Counted from the stretch's first letter, positions 36,786-46,897 are shown. The stretch: 64,000 bases of DNA from Brevundimonas albigilva (GCF_023503965.1 NZ_CP097298.1:496001-560000); one strand, 5' to 3'. Notes: generated from the sequence alone by a model not told the origin. Made by a program: numbers and translations.

Positions 36786-37841
36786 ATGATCCGCGCCATC
36801 GTGACCGCCCTGACCCTGCTCGCCGGAGCGCCCGCCGTGGCCCAGTCGCCGCTGATCATCGCCCATCGCGGCGCGTCCGGCGAACGGCCCGAGCACACGC
36901 GGGCGGCCTATGAGCTGGCGATCGAACAGGGCGCGGACGTGATCGAGCCCGACCTGGTCCTGACCAGGGACGGCGTCTTCGTCAGCCGCCACGAGAACGA
37001 GATCGGCGGCACGACAGACGTGGCCGACCGGCCCGAGTTCGCCGCCCGCCGCACGACCAAGGTCATCGACGGCGTGGAGACCAGCGGCTGGTTCACCGAG
37101 GACTTCACCCTGGCCGAACTGAAGACGCTGCGGGCCCGGGAGAGGCTGCCGCAGGTGCGAACGGGCAATGTCGCCTTCAACGACCGCGATCCGATCCTGA
37201 CCTTCGACGAGGTGGCGGCCCTCGCCCGCGAGGCGTCCGCGCGGACCGGGCGGACCATCGCCGTCGCGCCGGAACTGAAGCACCCCACCTATTTCGCCTC
37301 GATCGGCCTGCCGATGGAGGATCGGTTCGTCGCCGAACTGGAAAAGCTGGGCCTGACGGGCGCCGACGCCCCGATCCTGATCCAGTGTTTCGAGGTGGGG
37401 CCGCTGGAGCGGTTGTCGATGCGTATCGACGCGCCGCTGGCGCAGTTGATCAACGGCTCCGGCGCCCCCGCGGATCGGCCGCAGCAATCCTATGCCGAGA
37501 TGATCACGGCGGAGGGGCTGGGCAGGATCGCCGGCTACGCCGCCTGGGTCGCGCCCGAGATGACGCTGGTCCTGCCGCGCGACGCCGAAGGACGCTCGGG
37601 CGCGCCCAGCCGGATCGTGGCCGACGCCCATGCGGCGGGGCTGAAGGTCGTCGTCTGGACAGCGCGGGCCGAGAACGCCTTTCTGCCGACGGAACATCGG
37701 CGCGGCCAGGACTTCGCCGCCCACGGCGACATGCCGGCCTATGTCCGCGACCTGGCGAGGACGGGCGTGGATGCGGTGTTCAGCGACTTTCCGGGCCTGG
37801 CGCGCGAGGGGCTGGAAAAGGTCGAGGCTTCGACGCCCTGA
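36786..37841 (+). CDS. Glycerophosphodiester phosphodiesterase (GlpQ-type, exported)
   Basis: A 351-residue exported enzyme hydrolysing glycerophosphodiesters to glycerol 3-phosphate and alcohol. MIRAIVTALTLLAGAPAVAQ is the signal peptide. Catalytic and Ca2+-binding residues lie in IAHRGASGERPEHT, VIEPDLVLTRDGVFVSRHE and VAPELKHP. The C-terminal AYVRDLARTGVDAVFSDFPGLA closes the TIM barrel. The long insertions after RHE are typical of periplasmic GlpQ and not of short cytoplasmic UgpQ. Confidence 0.93.
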   Translation: MIRAIVTALTLLAGAPAVAQSPLIIAHRGASGERPEHTRAAYELAIEQGADVIEPDLVLTRDGVFVSRHENEIGGTTDVADRPEFAARRTTKVIDGVETSGWFTEDFTLAELKTLRARERLPQVRTGNVAFNDRDPILTFDEVAALAREASARTGRTIAVAPELKHPTYFASIGLPMEDRFVAELEKLGLTGADAPILIQCFEVGPLERLSMRIDAPLAQLINGSGAPADRPQQSYAEMITAEGLGRIAGYAAWVAPEMTLVLPRDAEGRSGAPSRIVADAHAAGLKVVVWTARAENAFLPTEHRRGQDFAAHGDMPAYVRDLARTGVDAVFSDFPGLAREGLEKVEASTP

Positions 37842-37907
37842 CGCCTCGGCTTCCCCCGTCCCGCCATCGTCGGGCCACGCCAGGGGACGACGGGACGAAG
37901 GGGACCG

Positions 37908-39763
37908 TCAGGTGCCCCGGAACTGCAGTTCCGCCAGCCGGGCGTAGAGGCCGCCGCGCGCGACCAGTTCGGCGTGCGTCCCCTCCTCCACCACGCGGCC
38001 GTCGTCCATGACCACGATGCGGTCGGCGCGCAGGACCGTGGCCAGGCGGTGGGCGATGACCAGGGTGGTGCGCTCCTCCATCGCCTGGTCCAAGGCCGCC
38101 TGGACCAGGCGCTCGCTTTCGGCGTCCAGGGCGCTGGTGGCCTCGTCCAGCAGCAGGATCGGCGCGTCGCGGACCAGGGCGCGGGCGATGGCCAGGCGCT
38201 GGCGCTGGCCGCCCGACAGGCTCTTGCCGCGCTCGCCCAGCGGCGTGTCGAACCCTTCCGGCAGGGCGTCCAGGAAGGTCAGGGCCTGGGCCTTCTCGGC
38301 GACGGCGCGGGCCTCCTCGACCGTGGCGTCCTCGCGGCCGAAACGGATGTTCTCCAGCGCCGAGCCCGAGAACAGCGGCGTCTCCTGCGACACCCAGGCG
38401 AAGCGATCGCGCACCTGGACCGGGTCGGCGTCGCGCACGTCCACGCCGTCCACCGACACCAGCCCCGACTGCGGGTCGTAGAAGCGCAGCAGCAGGCGGA
38501 ACACCGTCGACTTGCCCGCGCCGGACGGGCCGACCAGCGCCACCGTCTCGCCCGGCCGCACCGTCAGGCTGAAGCCCTTGAGCGCCGGCAGGTCGGGCCG
38601 CCCCGGATAGGCGAACTGGACCGCCGACATCGACACCTCGCCGCGCGGGGTTGCGGCAGGGCGCGCGGATGGGCGGGCGCGGCGATGCCCGGCGTGGCCC
38701 GCATCAGCTCCTCGATCCGCTCCATGGCGCCGGCGGCCTTCTGCACGTCGCCCCAGCTTTCGCCCAGCGCGCCGACCGCGCCGGCGGTGAAGACCGACAG
38801 CAGCACGAACTGCAGCAGCGCGCCCGGCGACATCACGCCCGACACCACGTCCAGCGCCCCCAGCCACAGCACCAGGGTCACGCCGCCGAACATCACCACG
38901 ATGATCATGGCGGTCATCAACGCGCGGGCCTTCATCCGCTTGAGAGAGGCGTCGAAGGCGTCCTCGACCGCCGCGCCGAAGCGGGCGATGGCGCTGTCGC
39001 CGCGCCCGAAGGCCTGGACCGTCTCGATGGCGTCCACGCTCTCTCCGGCGAAGCCCACGGCGCCGGCGAACCGGTCCTGGGAGGCGACGGTCAGCTTGCG
39101 CACCTTGCGGCCGAACAGGAAGATCGGTCCCAGCAGGAAGGGCACGATCAGCAGCACCAGGCCCGTCAGCTTGGGGCTGACCACGAACAGCAGGGCCAAG
39201 CCGCCGATAAGGGTCAGGAAGTTCCTCAGCGCGAACGAGATGGAGGTCGTCATCAGGGTGTCGACCAGGGCGATGTCGGTGGTCAGGCGCGACAGCACCT
39301 CGCCCGTCCGCATCCGGGCGTAGAAGGACGGGTCCAGGGTCAGGATGCGCCCGAACAGACCCTTGCGCAGGTCGGCGATGGTCCGCTCGCCGGTGCGGGT
39401 GACGAAATAGTAGCGCGCCGCCGACGAAACGCCCAGGAACAGGGCGTTGGCCCCCAGCAGCAGGAACCAGAAGTTCAGGTTCCGGCCGCCGTCCTCGAAC
39501 CCGTGGTCGATGGCCCCGCGCGCCAGGGCCGTCAGCGACAGGGACGACGCGGCCGCCGCCACCAGCCAGAACAGCGCCGCCAGCGCATGGCCCTTGTGCC
39601 GCATCGCAAAGGGGATCAACCGGGCCAGGGGGCGGATGTCGCGGCGGCGCGCGCGCTTGTCCCCGGCGTCGGCCATCTGCTCGGCCAGCACCGCGCCGGC
39701 GCCGGGACGTCCCTGGGCCTCGGCCCGGGCGGAATAATCGGTGGCGTCGTATCGGTCGGTCAT
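37908..39763 (-). CDS. ABC exporter, fused permease-ATPase (frameshifted)
   Basis: About 619 residues once rejoined. The membrane domain (about 40-340, six helices) starts after [20 protein letters not shown]. The ATPase domain shows Walker A GPSGAGKS, signature LSGGQRQR, Walker [13 protein letters not shown] and the H-loop VIAHRLATV. It belongs to the MsbA/multidrug exporter group; the substrate (lipid or drug) is unknown. The frame is lost between domains near 38645-38665, one base short. It probably works as a homodimer. Confidence 0.88.
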
Positions 39764-39898
39764 TGCGCCCGCCTCTTGCCCCGGAACGCCCCCCGGTGTA
39801 AACGCCGCCCCTCATTCCCGCCGGAGTTCTGGCGGGTTTCTCATTTCATGCGCAGCGACGGTCGGCATCGTCATCGCGCCAGAGACCGGACGACGACC

Positions 39899-40123
39899 AT
39901 GAAGGCGGACACGCACCCCGACTACCACTTCATCACCGTGGTGATGACCGACGGCACTTCCTACAAGACCCGTTCGACCTACGGGAAGGAAGGCGACACG
40001 CTGAACCTGGACATCGATCCGACGACGCACCCGGCCTGGACCGGCGGCAACGCCCACCTGATGGACCGCGGCGGCCGCGTCTCGCGCTTCAACAACAAGT
40101 TCGCCGGCTTCATCAAGAAGTAA
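39899..40123 (+). CDS. rpmE: 50S ribosomal protein bL31
   Basis: A 74-residue bL31, starting [19 protein letters not shown] and ending [10 protein letters not shown]. It lacks the CxxC zinc motif, so it is the zinc-free (C-) form. A hairpin terminator follows. Confidence 0.96.
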   Translation: MKADTHPDYHFITVVMTDGTSYKTRSTYGKEGDTLNLDIDPTTHPAWTGGNAHLMDRGGRVSRFNNKFAGFIKK

Positions 40124-40163
40124 GCGCGACCCCGCTGCGACACGGTGCAGCGATCAGGTCTCG

Positions 40164-40194
40164 AAAAGCGCCGGTCGGACGACCGGCGCTTTTT
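40164..40194. terminator. Terminator after rpmE
   Basis: A perfect stem AAAAGCGCCGGTCG/CGACCGGCGCTTTT followed by TG-rich sequence with a T5 run on the plus strand. Confidence 0.88.
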
Positions 40195-40282
40195 GTTTGC
40201 CCGGAACGCCGATAACATGGCGGCGTTCGGATTTCAGGGGCTCCGGCGTCGCGCGCCGGGTCGATCAAGAAGCGGAAGAGTC

Positions 40283-41845
40283 ATGAACAGACGGCAACTG
40301 GGTCTCGGCGTCGCATCGGCGACCCTTGCCCTCGGCTCGGCGGCGCGCGCGCAGCAGGTCTATATGCAGCGCTCGCCCGAGGCGACCGCCTTCTACAACA
40401 GCTTCACCGACCAGATCGGCCGCCTGCCCCAGGATCAGCAGCCGGACGTGCGCGCCTTCTACGAACTGAACGGCTGGCGGCCGGTGTGGACGCGCGAACG
40501 CCTGCGCGACCTGAACGCCGTCGCCGCCCGCGCCGAACGGCACGGCCTGTCCGGCGCGGACCAGTTCGACTTCGTCGGCCTGGCGGCCGATCCGGCCACC
40601 TCCGACCTACGCACCACCGCCGCGGCCCTGGCCTACGCCCGCATCCTGGCCGAGGGCAAGGTGCGCCCCGAGACGGTCGAGGAGCTGTGGGAAATGCAGA
40701 AGAACCGCGTGGACCTGCCGCGCGGCCTGAACGACGCCCTGTCGCGCGGCGTCCTGTTGGACTGGTACGAAGGCCTGGCGCCGACCGACATCGGCTACAC
40801 CAACCTGTCGGCGGGCTATGTCCGCTACAGCCGCCTGGCCAATCAGGGCGGCTGGCCCGCCTTCGCCGCCGGCGCGACCATCGAACCGGGCGCCAGCGAC
40901 CGCCGCGTCCCGGCCCTGATCGACCGCCTGACGGCCGAGGGCGACCTGTCGGCCGCCGACGGCGCGCGCCTCAAGGCCCAGGGGCTGGTCTATGATTCAG
41001 AGCTTCAGGCCGCGGTCCGCAGCTTCCAGACGCGTCACGGCCTGGGCGCCGACGGCCGCGTCGGCCCGGCCACCCAGCGTTCTCTGGGCGCCTCGGCCCA
41101 GGACCGAGCCCGCCAGATCGCCCTGAACCTGGAACGCCGCCGCTGGCTGAAGCGCGACGTCGCGCCCGAGCGGATCGAGGTCAACACCGCCGCGGCCATC
41201 ATGGTCTATTGGAAGGACGCCAAGCCGGTCCATTCCAACCGCGTCGTCGTCGGCTCGCACGACAACCAGACGCCCAGCCTGGAGAAGCCCTTCGCCTCGG
41301 TCGTGGCCAACCCGCCCTGGTATGTCCCCGCCGGCATCGCCCGGCGCGAGATCCTGCCCAAGGGCCCCGGCTATCTGGCCGCCAACGACATGTATGTGTC
41401 GAACGGCACGGTCATCCAGCGCGCCGGTCCGAAGTCGGCGCTGGGCTATGTGAAGTTCGAGCTGCGCGACAGTTACGCCATCTTCCTGCACGACACGCCG
41501 TCCAAGGCGGCCTTCAACCTGTCCATGCGCCAGCGCAGCCACGGCTGCGTGCGTGTTCAGGGCGCGGTGGAGTTCGCCCGCCTGCTGCTGTCGCCCGATC
41601 CGGCCAAGCTGGAACAGTTCGACGTGGCGCAGGACAGCCGCGAGACCACCCGCGTGACCACGGGCCGCGAAATCAGCGTGCGTCTGCTGTACTGGACCGC
41701 CTTCGTCGACGGCCAGGGCCGCGTGGCCTTCCGCGAGGACGTCTATGACCGCGACGCCAAGCTGGCCCAGGCGCTGGGCATCGCCGTCAGCCTGCCGCGC
41801 GTGGTCGACGACGGCCGCAAGGACGAGAACGACGTCGGGCCGTAG
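40283..41845 (+). CDS. L,D-transpeptidase (YcbB-like) with peptidoglycan-binding domain
   Basis: A 520-residue periplasmic enzyme forming 3-3 peptidoglycan cross-links or anchoring proteins. It starts MNRRQLGLGVASATLALGSAARA, a signal peptide with a Tat-like RRQLG. An N-terminal SCP-like helical part (VWTRERLRDLNAVAARAERHG) is followed by a peptidoglycan-binding domain (LQAAVRSFQTRHGLGADGRVG). The YkuD catalytic domain has Cys422 in SHGCVRVQG. This is the YcbB-type order. Confidence 0.93.
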   Translation: MNRRQLGLGVASATLALGSAARAQQVYMQRSPEATAFYNSFTDQIGRLPQDQQPDVRAFYELNGWRPVWTRERLRDLNAVAARAERHGLSGADQFDFVGLAADPATSDLRTTAAALAYARILAEGKVRPETVEELWEMQKNRVDLPRGLNDALSRGVLLDWYEGLAPTDIGYTNLSAGYVRYSRLANQGGWPAFAAGATIEPGASDRRVPALIDRLTAEGDLSAADGARLKAQGLVYDSELQAAVRSFQTRHGLGADGRVGPATQRSLGASAQDRARQIALNLERRRWLKRDVAPERIEVNTAAAIMVYWKDAKPVHSNRVVVGSHDNQTPSLEKPFASVVANPPWYVPAGIARREILPKGPGYLAANDMYVSNGTVIQRAGPKSALGYVKFELRDSYAIFLHDTPSKAAFNLSMRQRSHGCVRVQGAVEFARLLLSPDPAKLEQFDVAQDSRETTRVTTGREISVRLLYWTAFVDGQGRVAFREDVYDRDAKLAQALGIAVSLPRVVDDGRKDENDVGP

Positions 41846-41856
41846 GGCCGGCCGGA

Positions 41857-42393
41857 TCAGCCCCGGAAGGCCGCCTCCAGCATTCCCAGCTGGCTGAGGA
41901 CCGGATTGGGCGGCGTCTCCTGGGCGTCGCCCAGATACATCCGGCGGTCCAGGTGCAGGGCCCGGTCGAACAGCTTTTCGGACCGCACCAGGTATTCGAC
42001 CAGGGCGATCGGCAGTTCGGCGTGGCTGGGCTCGGCGTCGATCTTGCGCTCGTTCAGGCGATAGCGCGGCTCGCACGCGGCTTCGGGCGTCATGTCGCCT
42101 TCGCGCACGGCCCGCTGGACCAGCAGCCAGGACGCGATCTGCATCAGGCGCGTGGTCAGCTTCATGCTTTCCGCCGCATAGGCCAGGGCGGCCGAGCGGG
42201 ACAGGATGCGGGATTCGCGCCGCCCCTCCCCGTCCAGATACGCCGCCGTTTCCTCGACCAGCTCCATGCCCTCGCGGAAGGTGCGGTCGAACAGTTCGGA
42301 ACGCGCGAAGTCACGCACCGTGCGGGCGCGGTCCGGCCCGGCCGGAGGTTCGGAAAAGGAAGGATCGCCCACGGTCAACTCAGACATCTTCAT
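41857..42393 (-). CDS. rcdA: Protease adaptor RcdA (DUF1465)
   Basis: A 178-residue helical protein of the RcdA family. In Caulobacter RcdA joins CpdR-primed ClpXP and delivers substrates, aiding CtrA turnover at the swarmer-to-stalked transition. FARSELFDRTFREGMELVEETAAYLDG and LAYAAESMKLTTRLMQIASWLL are diagnostic. MKMSELTVGDPSF at 42393 is the chosen start. The DUF1192 gene lies next to it, as I recall from Caulobacter. Function is transferred by homology. Confidence 0.9.
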   Translation of the reverse strand: MKMSELTVGDPSFSEPPAGPDRARTVRDFARSELFDRTFREGMELVEETAAYLDGEGRRESRILSRSAALAYAAESMKLTTRLMQIASWLLVQRAVREGDMTPEAACEPRYRLNERKIDAEPSHAELPIALVEYLVRSEKLFDRALHLDRRMYLGDAQETPPNPVLSQLGMLEAAFRG

Positions 42394-42484
42394 CGGGAAT
42401 ACGCACGCCTGTCCTGCAATCGGCCGGGGAGCCGGAACTCCGAACACGGACTGCAATGGTCATGCCACGAAAGCGGCGCAAGCG

Positions 42485-42688
42485 TCAGGGCCTGAAGGTG
42501 AAAAGCGCGTCCGCCGCGCTCTTCTTGGCGCGCTTGGCGTCCATGGCGGCGCGCGACCGTTCGATCTCGGCCTCCAGATCGGCGACCCTTTCGGTCAGGT
42601 CCTCCACCGAATAGGCGTCCAGGTCCTCGCGTCGCAGGGCGCTCAACGCCTCGTCCCGCCGCGGGCGCGGCTCCAGATCCTCGAACAT
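42485..42688 (-). CDS. DUF1192 small coiled-coil protein
   Basis: A 67-residue protein starting MFEDLEPRPRRDEALSALRR, with the heptad-like helix YSVEDLTERVADLEAEIERSRAAM and the tail KRAKKSAADALFTF. This is the DUF1192 pattern. It is probably a short coiled coil of unknown role, located beside rcdA. Confidence 0.9.
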   Translation of the reverse strand: MFEDLEPRPRRDEALSALRREDLDAYSVEDLTERVADLEAEIERSRAAMDAKRAKKSAADALFTFRP

Positions 42689-42794
42689 GGCCTCTCCTCG
42701 CGTCGCTGGCCGGATTCCGAGTCCTATCACAAAGCCGGGCGCTGACGAATGGGCGCAGGCGGGCGACGCGTCCGTCGACGCGTCGCCGTTCGTT

Positions 42795-43397
42795 CTACCA
42801 GCGCCGCGCGGGACGGAGCGAGGAGATGCGGTCGTTGAAGCCGCTGGAGCCCAGGTTGCGCTCGTCGCCGCTGACGACGCGGCAGGACCCGCGGAAATAG
42901 GCGTCGGTGCAGACCTCCCAGCGCCCGCGCAGGCGGATCGAGCTGATCCGGTCGTTCATGCCCGACCGATCCAGGTTGGCCACCTCGCTGTTGAAGCTCA
43001 TGGAACGGCCGCGGTAGTTGGAATCCTCATAGACGGTGATCGACGTCCGGCCGCCGCCCCAGCCGTCGCCGGGACGGTCCGGCCGGTCAGGGCGACCCGG
43101 CGTGCCCGGGTATCCTGGACGGCTGTCCTCATAGCTTCCCCGCACATTGCCGCAGACCAGCAGGCCGTTGTCGTTGGCGATCTCGGCGCTGGAACAGCGC
43201 GCCAGTTCGATGGAGGTGCCGCGCGGCTGGCCGCGCTGGTCGCGGCAATCGGCGTAGAGACGGCCCTGGTTCACATAGGCGCCGGTGCAGCTCTGGGCGT
43301 AGCTGCCGCGGGGGGCGACCCGTTGCTGAACGTCCGTCGGCCCCTGTCCGGGGGCCATCATCGCAGCGGCCATGGCCGCGCCAAGCAGAATCGACAT
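42795..43397 (-). CDS. CVNH-domain plus beta/gamma-crystallin-like exported protein
   Basis: A 200-residue exported protein. After a short signal (MSILLGAAMAAAMMAP), a cyanovirin-N homology domain is seen: SYAQSCTGAYVNQGRLYADCRDQRG and TSIELARCSSAEIANDNGLLVCG. A PGRPDRPDRP linker leads to a beta/gamma-crystallin-like repeat pair: SITVYEDSNYRGRSMSFN, MNDRISSIRLRGRWEVCTDAYFRG and FNDRISSLR. CVNH domains often bind glycans and crystallin repeats bind Ca2+. An envelope or surface role is inferred. Confidence 0.82.
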   Translation of the reverse strand: MSILLGAAMAAAMMAPGQGPTDVQQRVAPRGSYAQSCTGAYVNQGRLYADCRDQRGQPRGTSIELARCSSAEIANDNGLLVCGNVRGSYEDSRPGYPGTPGRPDRPDRPGDGWGGGRTSITVYEDSNYRGRSMSFNSEVANLDRSGMNDRISSIRLRGRWEVCTDAYFRGSCRVVSGDERNLGSSGFNDRISSLRPARRW

Positions 43398-43619
43398 GGG
43401 TTGGTTCCTCTCTCTCCCGGATGTCTAAGACTTCAGGACCGCCAAGGTTGCGCGGCGCACATGAACCTTTGCTGTACGCCCTTGTCGGGCGGCGTTTTCT
43501 TTTCTTCCGAATAGGCCTATATCGGCGTCATCAGCGCCCGGTCGAAAGGCCGGGCGCCGTCGTATCCAACGCCCGCCGCATCGCGCCGCGCGGGCCCAGA
43601 AGAACCGGGACCCAAGTCC

Positions 43620-44281
43620 ATGAGCGACATCCTGATGCCCAAGGCCACCGCGGTCTGGCTGGTCGACAACACCTCCCTCAGCTTCGAGCAGATCGCCGAC
43701 TTCTGCGGCTGCATCCGCTGGAAGTGCGCGGCATCGCCGACGGCGACGTGGCGCGCGACATCCGCGGCGTCGATCCGGTCACGGGCGGCCAGCTGACGCG
43801 CGAGGAACTGGACAAGGCCCAGGCCGATTCCAACTACCGCATGAAGGCGGTCGTCAGCCGCCACGCCGAACTGCTGAAGTCGGCCAAGCCCGCCCCGAAA
43901 TACACGCCCGTCTCGCGTCGCCAGGACCGTCCCGACGCCATCGCCTGGTTCGTGCGCAACCACCCGGAAGTGACCGACGCCCAGATCGCCAAGCTGCTGG
44001 GCACCACCAAGTCCACCATCGAGAGCGTGCGCAACCGCACCCACTGGAACACCGCCAACATCAAGCCGGTCGATCCCGTGACCCTGGGCCTGGTCGGCCA
44101 GCTGGCGCTGGACGAAATCGTCAGGAAGGCCGCCGAGAAGAAGGCCAAGGACGACGCCAAGAACGGCGGCGGCACCATCCTGCCGGTCGCCGAGGAGATC
44201 GAGCCGGAGTTCGTGCCCGAGGAGCCGGAGGCGCGCGGCGCCGAGCCCACGGCGGATTCGGTGTTCGGCACGAAGAGCTGA
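43620..44281 (+). CDS. trcR: Cell-cycle transcriptional regulator TrcR (DUF1013; frameshifted)
   Basis: About 220 residues once rejoined. MSDILMPKATAVWLVDNTSL starts the protein; the frame breaks at the GG of 43707-43708. One added G joins FCG to LHPLEVRGIADGDVARDIRGVDPV. Helix-turn-helix segments are evident (ITDAQIAKLLGTTKSTIESVRNRTHW-like, about 125-150). The C-terminus is acidic. DUF1013 proteins are conserved in alphaproteobacteria and annotated as TrcR. An 8-bp hairpin (43534-43557) lies in its leader. Confidence 0.85.
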
Positions 44282-44316
44282 TCGTCCAACCCTTCCCAAG
44301 TGGAGAGGGCCCGAAC

Positions 44317-44351
44317 GAAAAACGGCCCCGGAGAGCGATCTCCGGGGCCGT
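44317..44351 (-). terminator. Terminator between trcR and ydcH-like gene
   Basis: A perfect 12-bp stem (ACGGCCCCGGAG/CTCCGGGGCCGT) with AAAAA on its left side, giving a T tract on the minus strand after the DUF465 gene; it may also stop trcR. Confidence 0.8.
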
Positions 44352-44378
44352 CGTCGTGTTTCGGGAGGTCGGGAACCG

Positions 44379-44552
44379 CTAGTGGGTTCGCGCCTCCAGG
44401 CTGGTGATCTCTTCCTTCAGCCGAAGCTTTCTCTGCTTCAGCTCCCTGACCTGCAGCGTGTCCACGGATGGCCGGGTCATCTCCTTCTGGATGGTCTCAT
44501 CCAGGGTGCGATGACGATTACCCAGTTCGCGAATACGAGCCTCGATGGTCAT
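44379..44552 (-). CDS. YdcH family protein (DUF465), first copy
   Basis: A 57-residue DUF465 protein: MTIEARIRELGNRHRTLDE, then an antiparallel helix with LQVRELKQRKLRLKEEI. This is the usual two-helix hairpin of the family. Function is unknown. A second DUF465 gene is at 45772. Confidence 0.9.
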   Translation of the reverse strand: MTIEARIRELGNRHRTLDETIQKEMTRPSVDTLQVRELKQRKLRLKEEITSLEARTH

Positions 44553-44668
44553 GGCTTGCGCCTCCGTTGGTTAGGGACCACTAGAGTGAGCGCCCGGTTC
44601 GACAGGCTGTGGAATCACATTCCGGTGACAGCCGGCCGCGCCGGACACCAGGGAGGCTGACCCCTAAA

Positions 44669-45267
44669 ATGGTCGATGATGTGAACGGAGCCGTACGAAA
44701 TTCGCCGCCCCGGATGGTCGTCGGATTTCAGGCGCTTCCGGCGCGATCTACGGCGCCCGCGTGCTGGACGCGCTGAACGACCTGGGCGTCGAGAGCCATC
44801 TGGTCGTGACCAAGGCCGCCCTGCTCACATTGTCGCAGGAGACGGATCTGACCGCCGACGGCCTGTCGGCGAAGGCCACGGCGACGCATCGACTGGCCGA
44901 CGTCGGCGCCAGCATCGCCTCCGGCTCGTTCCGCACCCTGGGCATGATCGTCGCGCCCTGTTCGGTCCGGACGATGAGCGAGATCGCCACCGGCGTGACC
45001 TCATCGCTGCTGACCCGCGCCGCCGACGTGACGCTGAAGGAGCGCCGACCGCTGGTGCTGATGGTGCGCGAGACGCCCCTGCACCTGGGCCATCTGCGCA
45101 CGATGACGGCCCTGGCGGAAATGGGCGCCGTGATCGCCCCGCCGCTGCCCGCCCTCTACGCCCGCCCCGCCTCGATCCAGGAGATGGTCGATCAGTCGGT
45201 CGGCCGCGCCCTGGACCTGTTCGGCCTGGACTGGAGCGCCGTGCGCCGGTGGGACGGCCTGAAATGA
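44669..45267 (+). CDS. ubiX: Flavin prenyltransferase UbiX (frameshifted)
   Basis: About 199 residues once rejoined. It makes prenylated FMN for the decarboxylase UbiD in ubiquinone synthesis. The N-terminal RMVVGFSGASGAIYGARVL becomes continuous if one T is added to the TTT at 44726-44728. LDALNDLGVESHLVVTKAA, GSFRTLGMIVAPCSVRTMSEIA and VLMVRETPLHLGHL are diagnostic. The ATG at 44669 precedes MVDDVNGAVRNSPPR. Its end overlaps the next gene by ATGA. Confidence 0.93.
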
Positions 45268-45746
45268 GCGGAGGCCTGTGGGACTGGTCCGTGGCCGCCT
45301 ATGGCGCGCCCGGCGTCGCCGACGCCTGCCTGACCCTGCAGGATCATCACGAACAGAATGTGCCGCTGCTGCTGTGGTCGGCCTGGCTCGCCGCCACCGG
45401 CCGACGCCCCGACGAGGAAACCATCGAGGCCGCCTGCGACACAGCCCGTGCGTGGGACGGCGTGGTCGTGGCGCCGTTGCGCGCGGTGCGCCGCACCCTG
45501 AAGGCGCCGGTCCCCGACATCGACGACGGCCCCCGCCAGTCCGTGCGCGACCGCGTCAAGGCGCTGGAACTCGAGGCCGAGCGCCATCTGCTGGAGGCGC
45601 TGGAGGCGCTGGCCCCCGCGCCGGACGGCGCGCCGCGCCCGGCCATCGATGGCCTGACCGCCACGACGCGCCTGTGGTCGCGCGTCACGCCGCGCCCGGC
45701 CCTGATCCGCGCCTGGCCGAGGCCCTTCCGGCGTGAATCGCCCTGA
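45264..45746 (+). CDS. TIGR02444 family protein
   Basis: A 160-residue helical cytoplasmic protein recognised by LWDWSVAAYGAPGVADACLTLQD and QNVPLLLWSAWLAATGR. This small proteobacterial family (DUF2390) has no known function. Here it is translationally coupled to ubiX (ATGA). A role near quinone metabolism would be speculation. Confidence 0.87.
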   Translation: MSGGLWDWSVAAYGAPGVADACLTLQDHHEQNVPLLLWSAWLAATGRRPDEETIEAACDTARAWDGVVVAPLRAVRRTLKAPVPDIDDGPRQSVRDRVKALELEAERHLLEALEALAPAPDGAPRPAIDGLTATTRLWSRVTPRPALIRAWPRPFRRESP

Positions 45747-45771
45747 CGTATAAGCCCGCCGGGGATTCGAC

Positions 45772-45996
45772 ATGAACGACGACGTTCCGGAAATCAGCGA
45801 GGAGGAAGCGGCGCTTCACGCCCGCGTCAAACTGCTGCGCCAGGAGCACGCCGAGCTGGACGCCTCGATCGAGGCCCTGTCCGCCGCCGCCGTGCCGGAC
45901 CAGCTGATGATCGCCCGGATGAAGCGCAAGAAGCTGTCGATCAAGGACGAGATCGTGAAGATCGAGGACCGCATCCTGCCCGACATCATCGCCTGA
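45772..45996 (+). CDS. YdcH family protein (DUF465), second copy
   Basis: A 74-residue protein, MNDDVPEISEEEAALHARVK at the start and ARMKRKKLSIKDEIVKIEDRI at the end, fitting the DUF465 helical hairpin but with a longer acidic N-terminus than the copy at 44379. It follows the TIGR02444 gene by 25 nt. Function is unknown. Confidence 0.86.
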   Translation: MNDDVPEISEEEAALHARVKLLRQEHAELDASIEALSAAAVPDQLMIARMKRKKLSIKDEIVKIEDRILPDIIA

Positions 45997-46170
45997 CGGA
46001 CCGTTCGGCGCGCGCGTCCCCCGGTGCGACCATGCGCCGCCCGCCCCGTCCCAAAGTCGCCCCATGCGCCCGGCATAAGCGGCCTCCTCGCCGGGATGGC
46101 CGCGCGGCCCCGCGCCGCCCCGTCCCGGTTCCCGCGCCCTCATCGCGCCTGTTGTCGGAGACGCCGCCGA

Positions 46171-46817
46171 ATGCGACGCCTGTTCTCGTCCGCCCCCTGG
46201 AAAAGGCGGGGACGCGGGCGAAATCCCTGTTGATCCACTCCGGCCAGACGGCCGCCTTCGCCGCCGTGGCCGTCCTGGCCGCCGCGGCCGCCCCGAATGT
46301 CGCCACCCAGCCGCCCGCGCCCCTGACGGAGGCCAAGGCGGCCCCGGTCGCGCCGCCCGTCAAGGCCGAGGTCGAGGACGCCGGCCCGATCATGCGCCAG
46401 ATCGTCTTCGCCGCCCCGGTCCGCGGCCATGCGGTGAACTCCAAGTTCGGCCTTCGCAAACTGGCGATCGAGGCCAAGGCCCGGGCGCACAAGGGCGTGG
46501 ACATCGCCGCCCCCAAGGGCACGAGCGTCTTCACCGCCGCCGAGGGCCGCGTGGTCCGCACCGGCTACGAGGCCGGCGGCTACGGCGCCTTCATAGAGGT
46601 GCGCCATCCCAACGGCATGAGCACCCTGTACGCCCACCTCAGCCGCATCGACGTGACGCGCGGCGCGGCGATCGCGGCCGGCCAACGCATCGGCCTGGTC
46701 GGCTCCACCGGCTATTCCACCGGGCCGCACCTGCATTTCGAGGTGCGCCGCAACGACGCCCAGATCAATCCGGCCAAGGTCGTCGGCCGCAGCTTCGCCG
46801 TGGTCGTCGAAGCCTGA
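46171..46817 (+). CDS. M23 family metallopeptidase (probably frameshifted)
   Basis: About 215 residues once rejoined. The peptidase domain has zinc ligands in AHKGVDIAAPKGT and GPHLHFEVR and motifs GRVVRTGYEAGGYGAFIEVRH and MSTLYAHLSRI. The best start is MRRLFSSAPWKR at 46171 with GGAG upstream; one base added at 46205-46206 joins it to AGTRAKSLLIHSGQTAAFAAVA, a membrane anchor. Without the shift, an ATG at 46032 lacks a Shine-Dalgarno. It would cleave peptidoglycan cross-links or act as a LytM-type activator. Confidence 0.82.
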
Positions 46818-46897
46818 CCGCGACAGCGGGTCCGTCGTTTGCCGCTGGCCTTCTGCGTCGCCCTTGCTAGGCTCGCCGCAAAGGGACGGGAGGCGAC

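Noticed and set aside
46024..46233. Independent short ORF before the M23 peptidase
   Set aside because: Its MRRLFSSAPWKR section joins directly to the peptidase membrane anchor after one added base, so it is better read as that gene's start.
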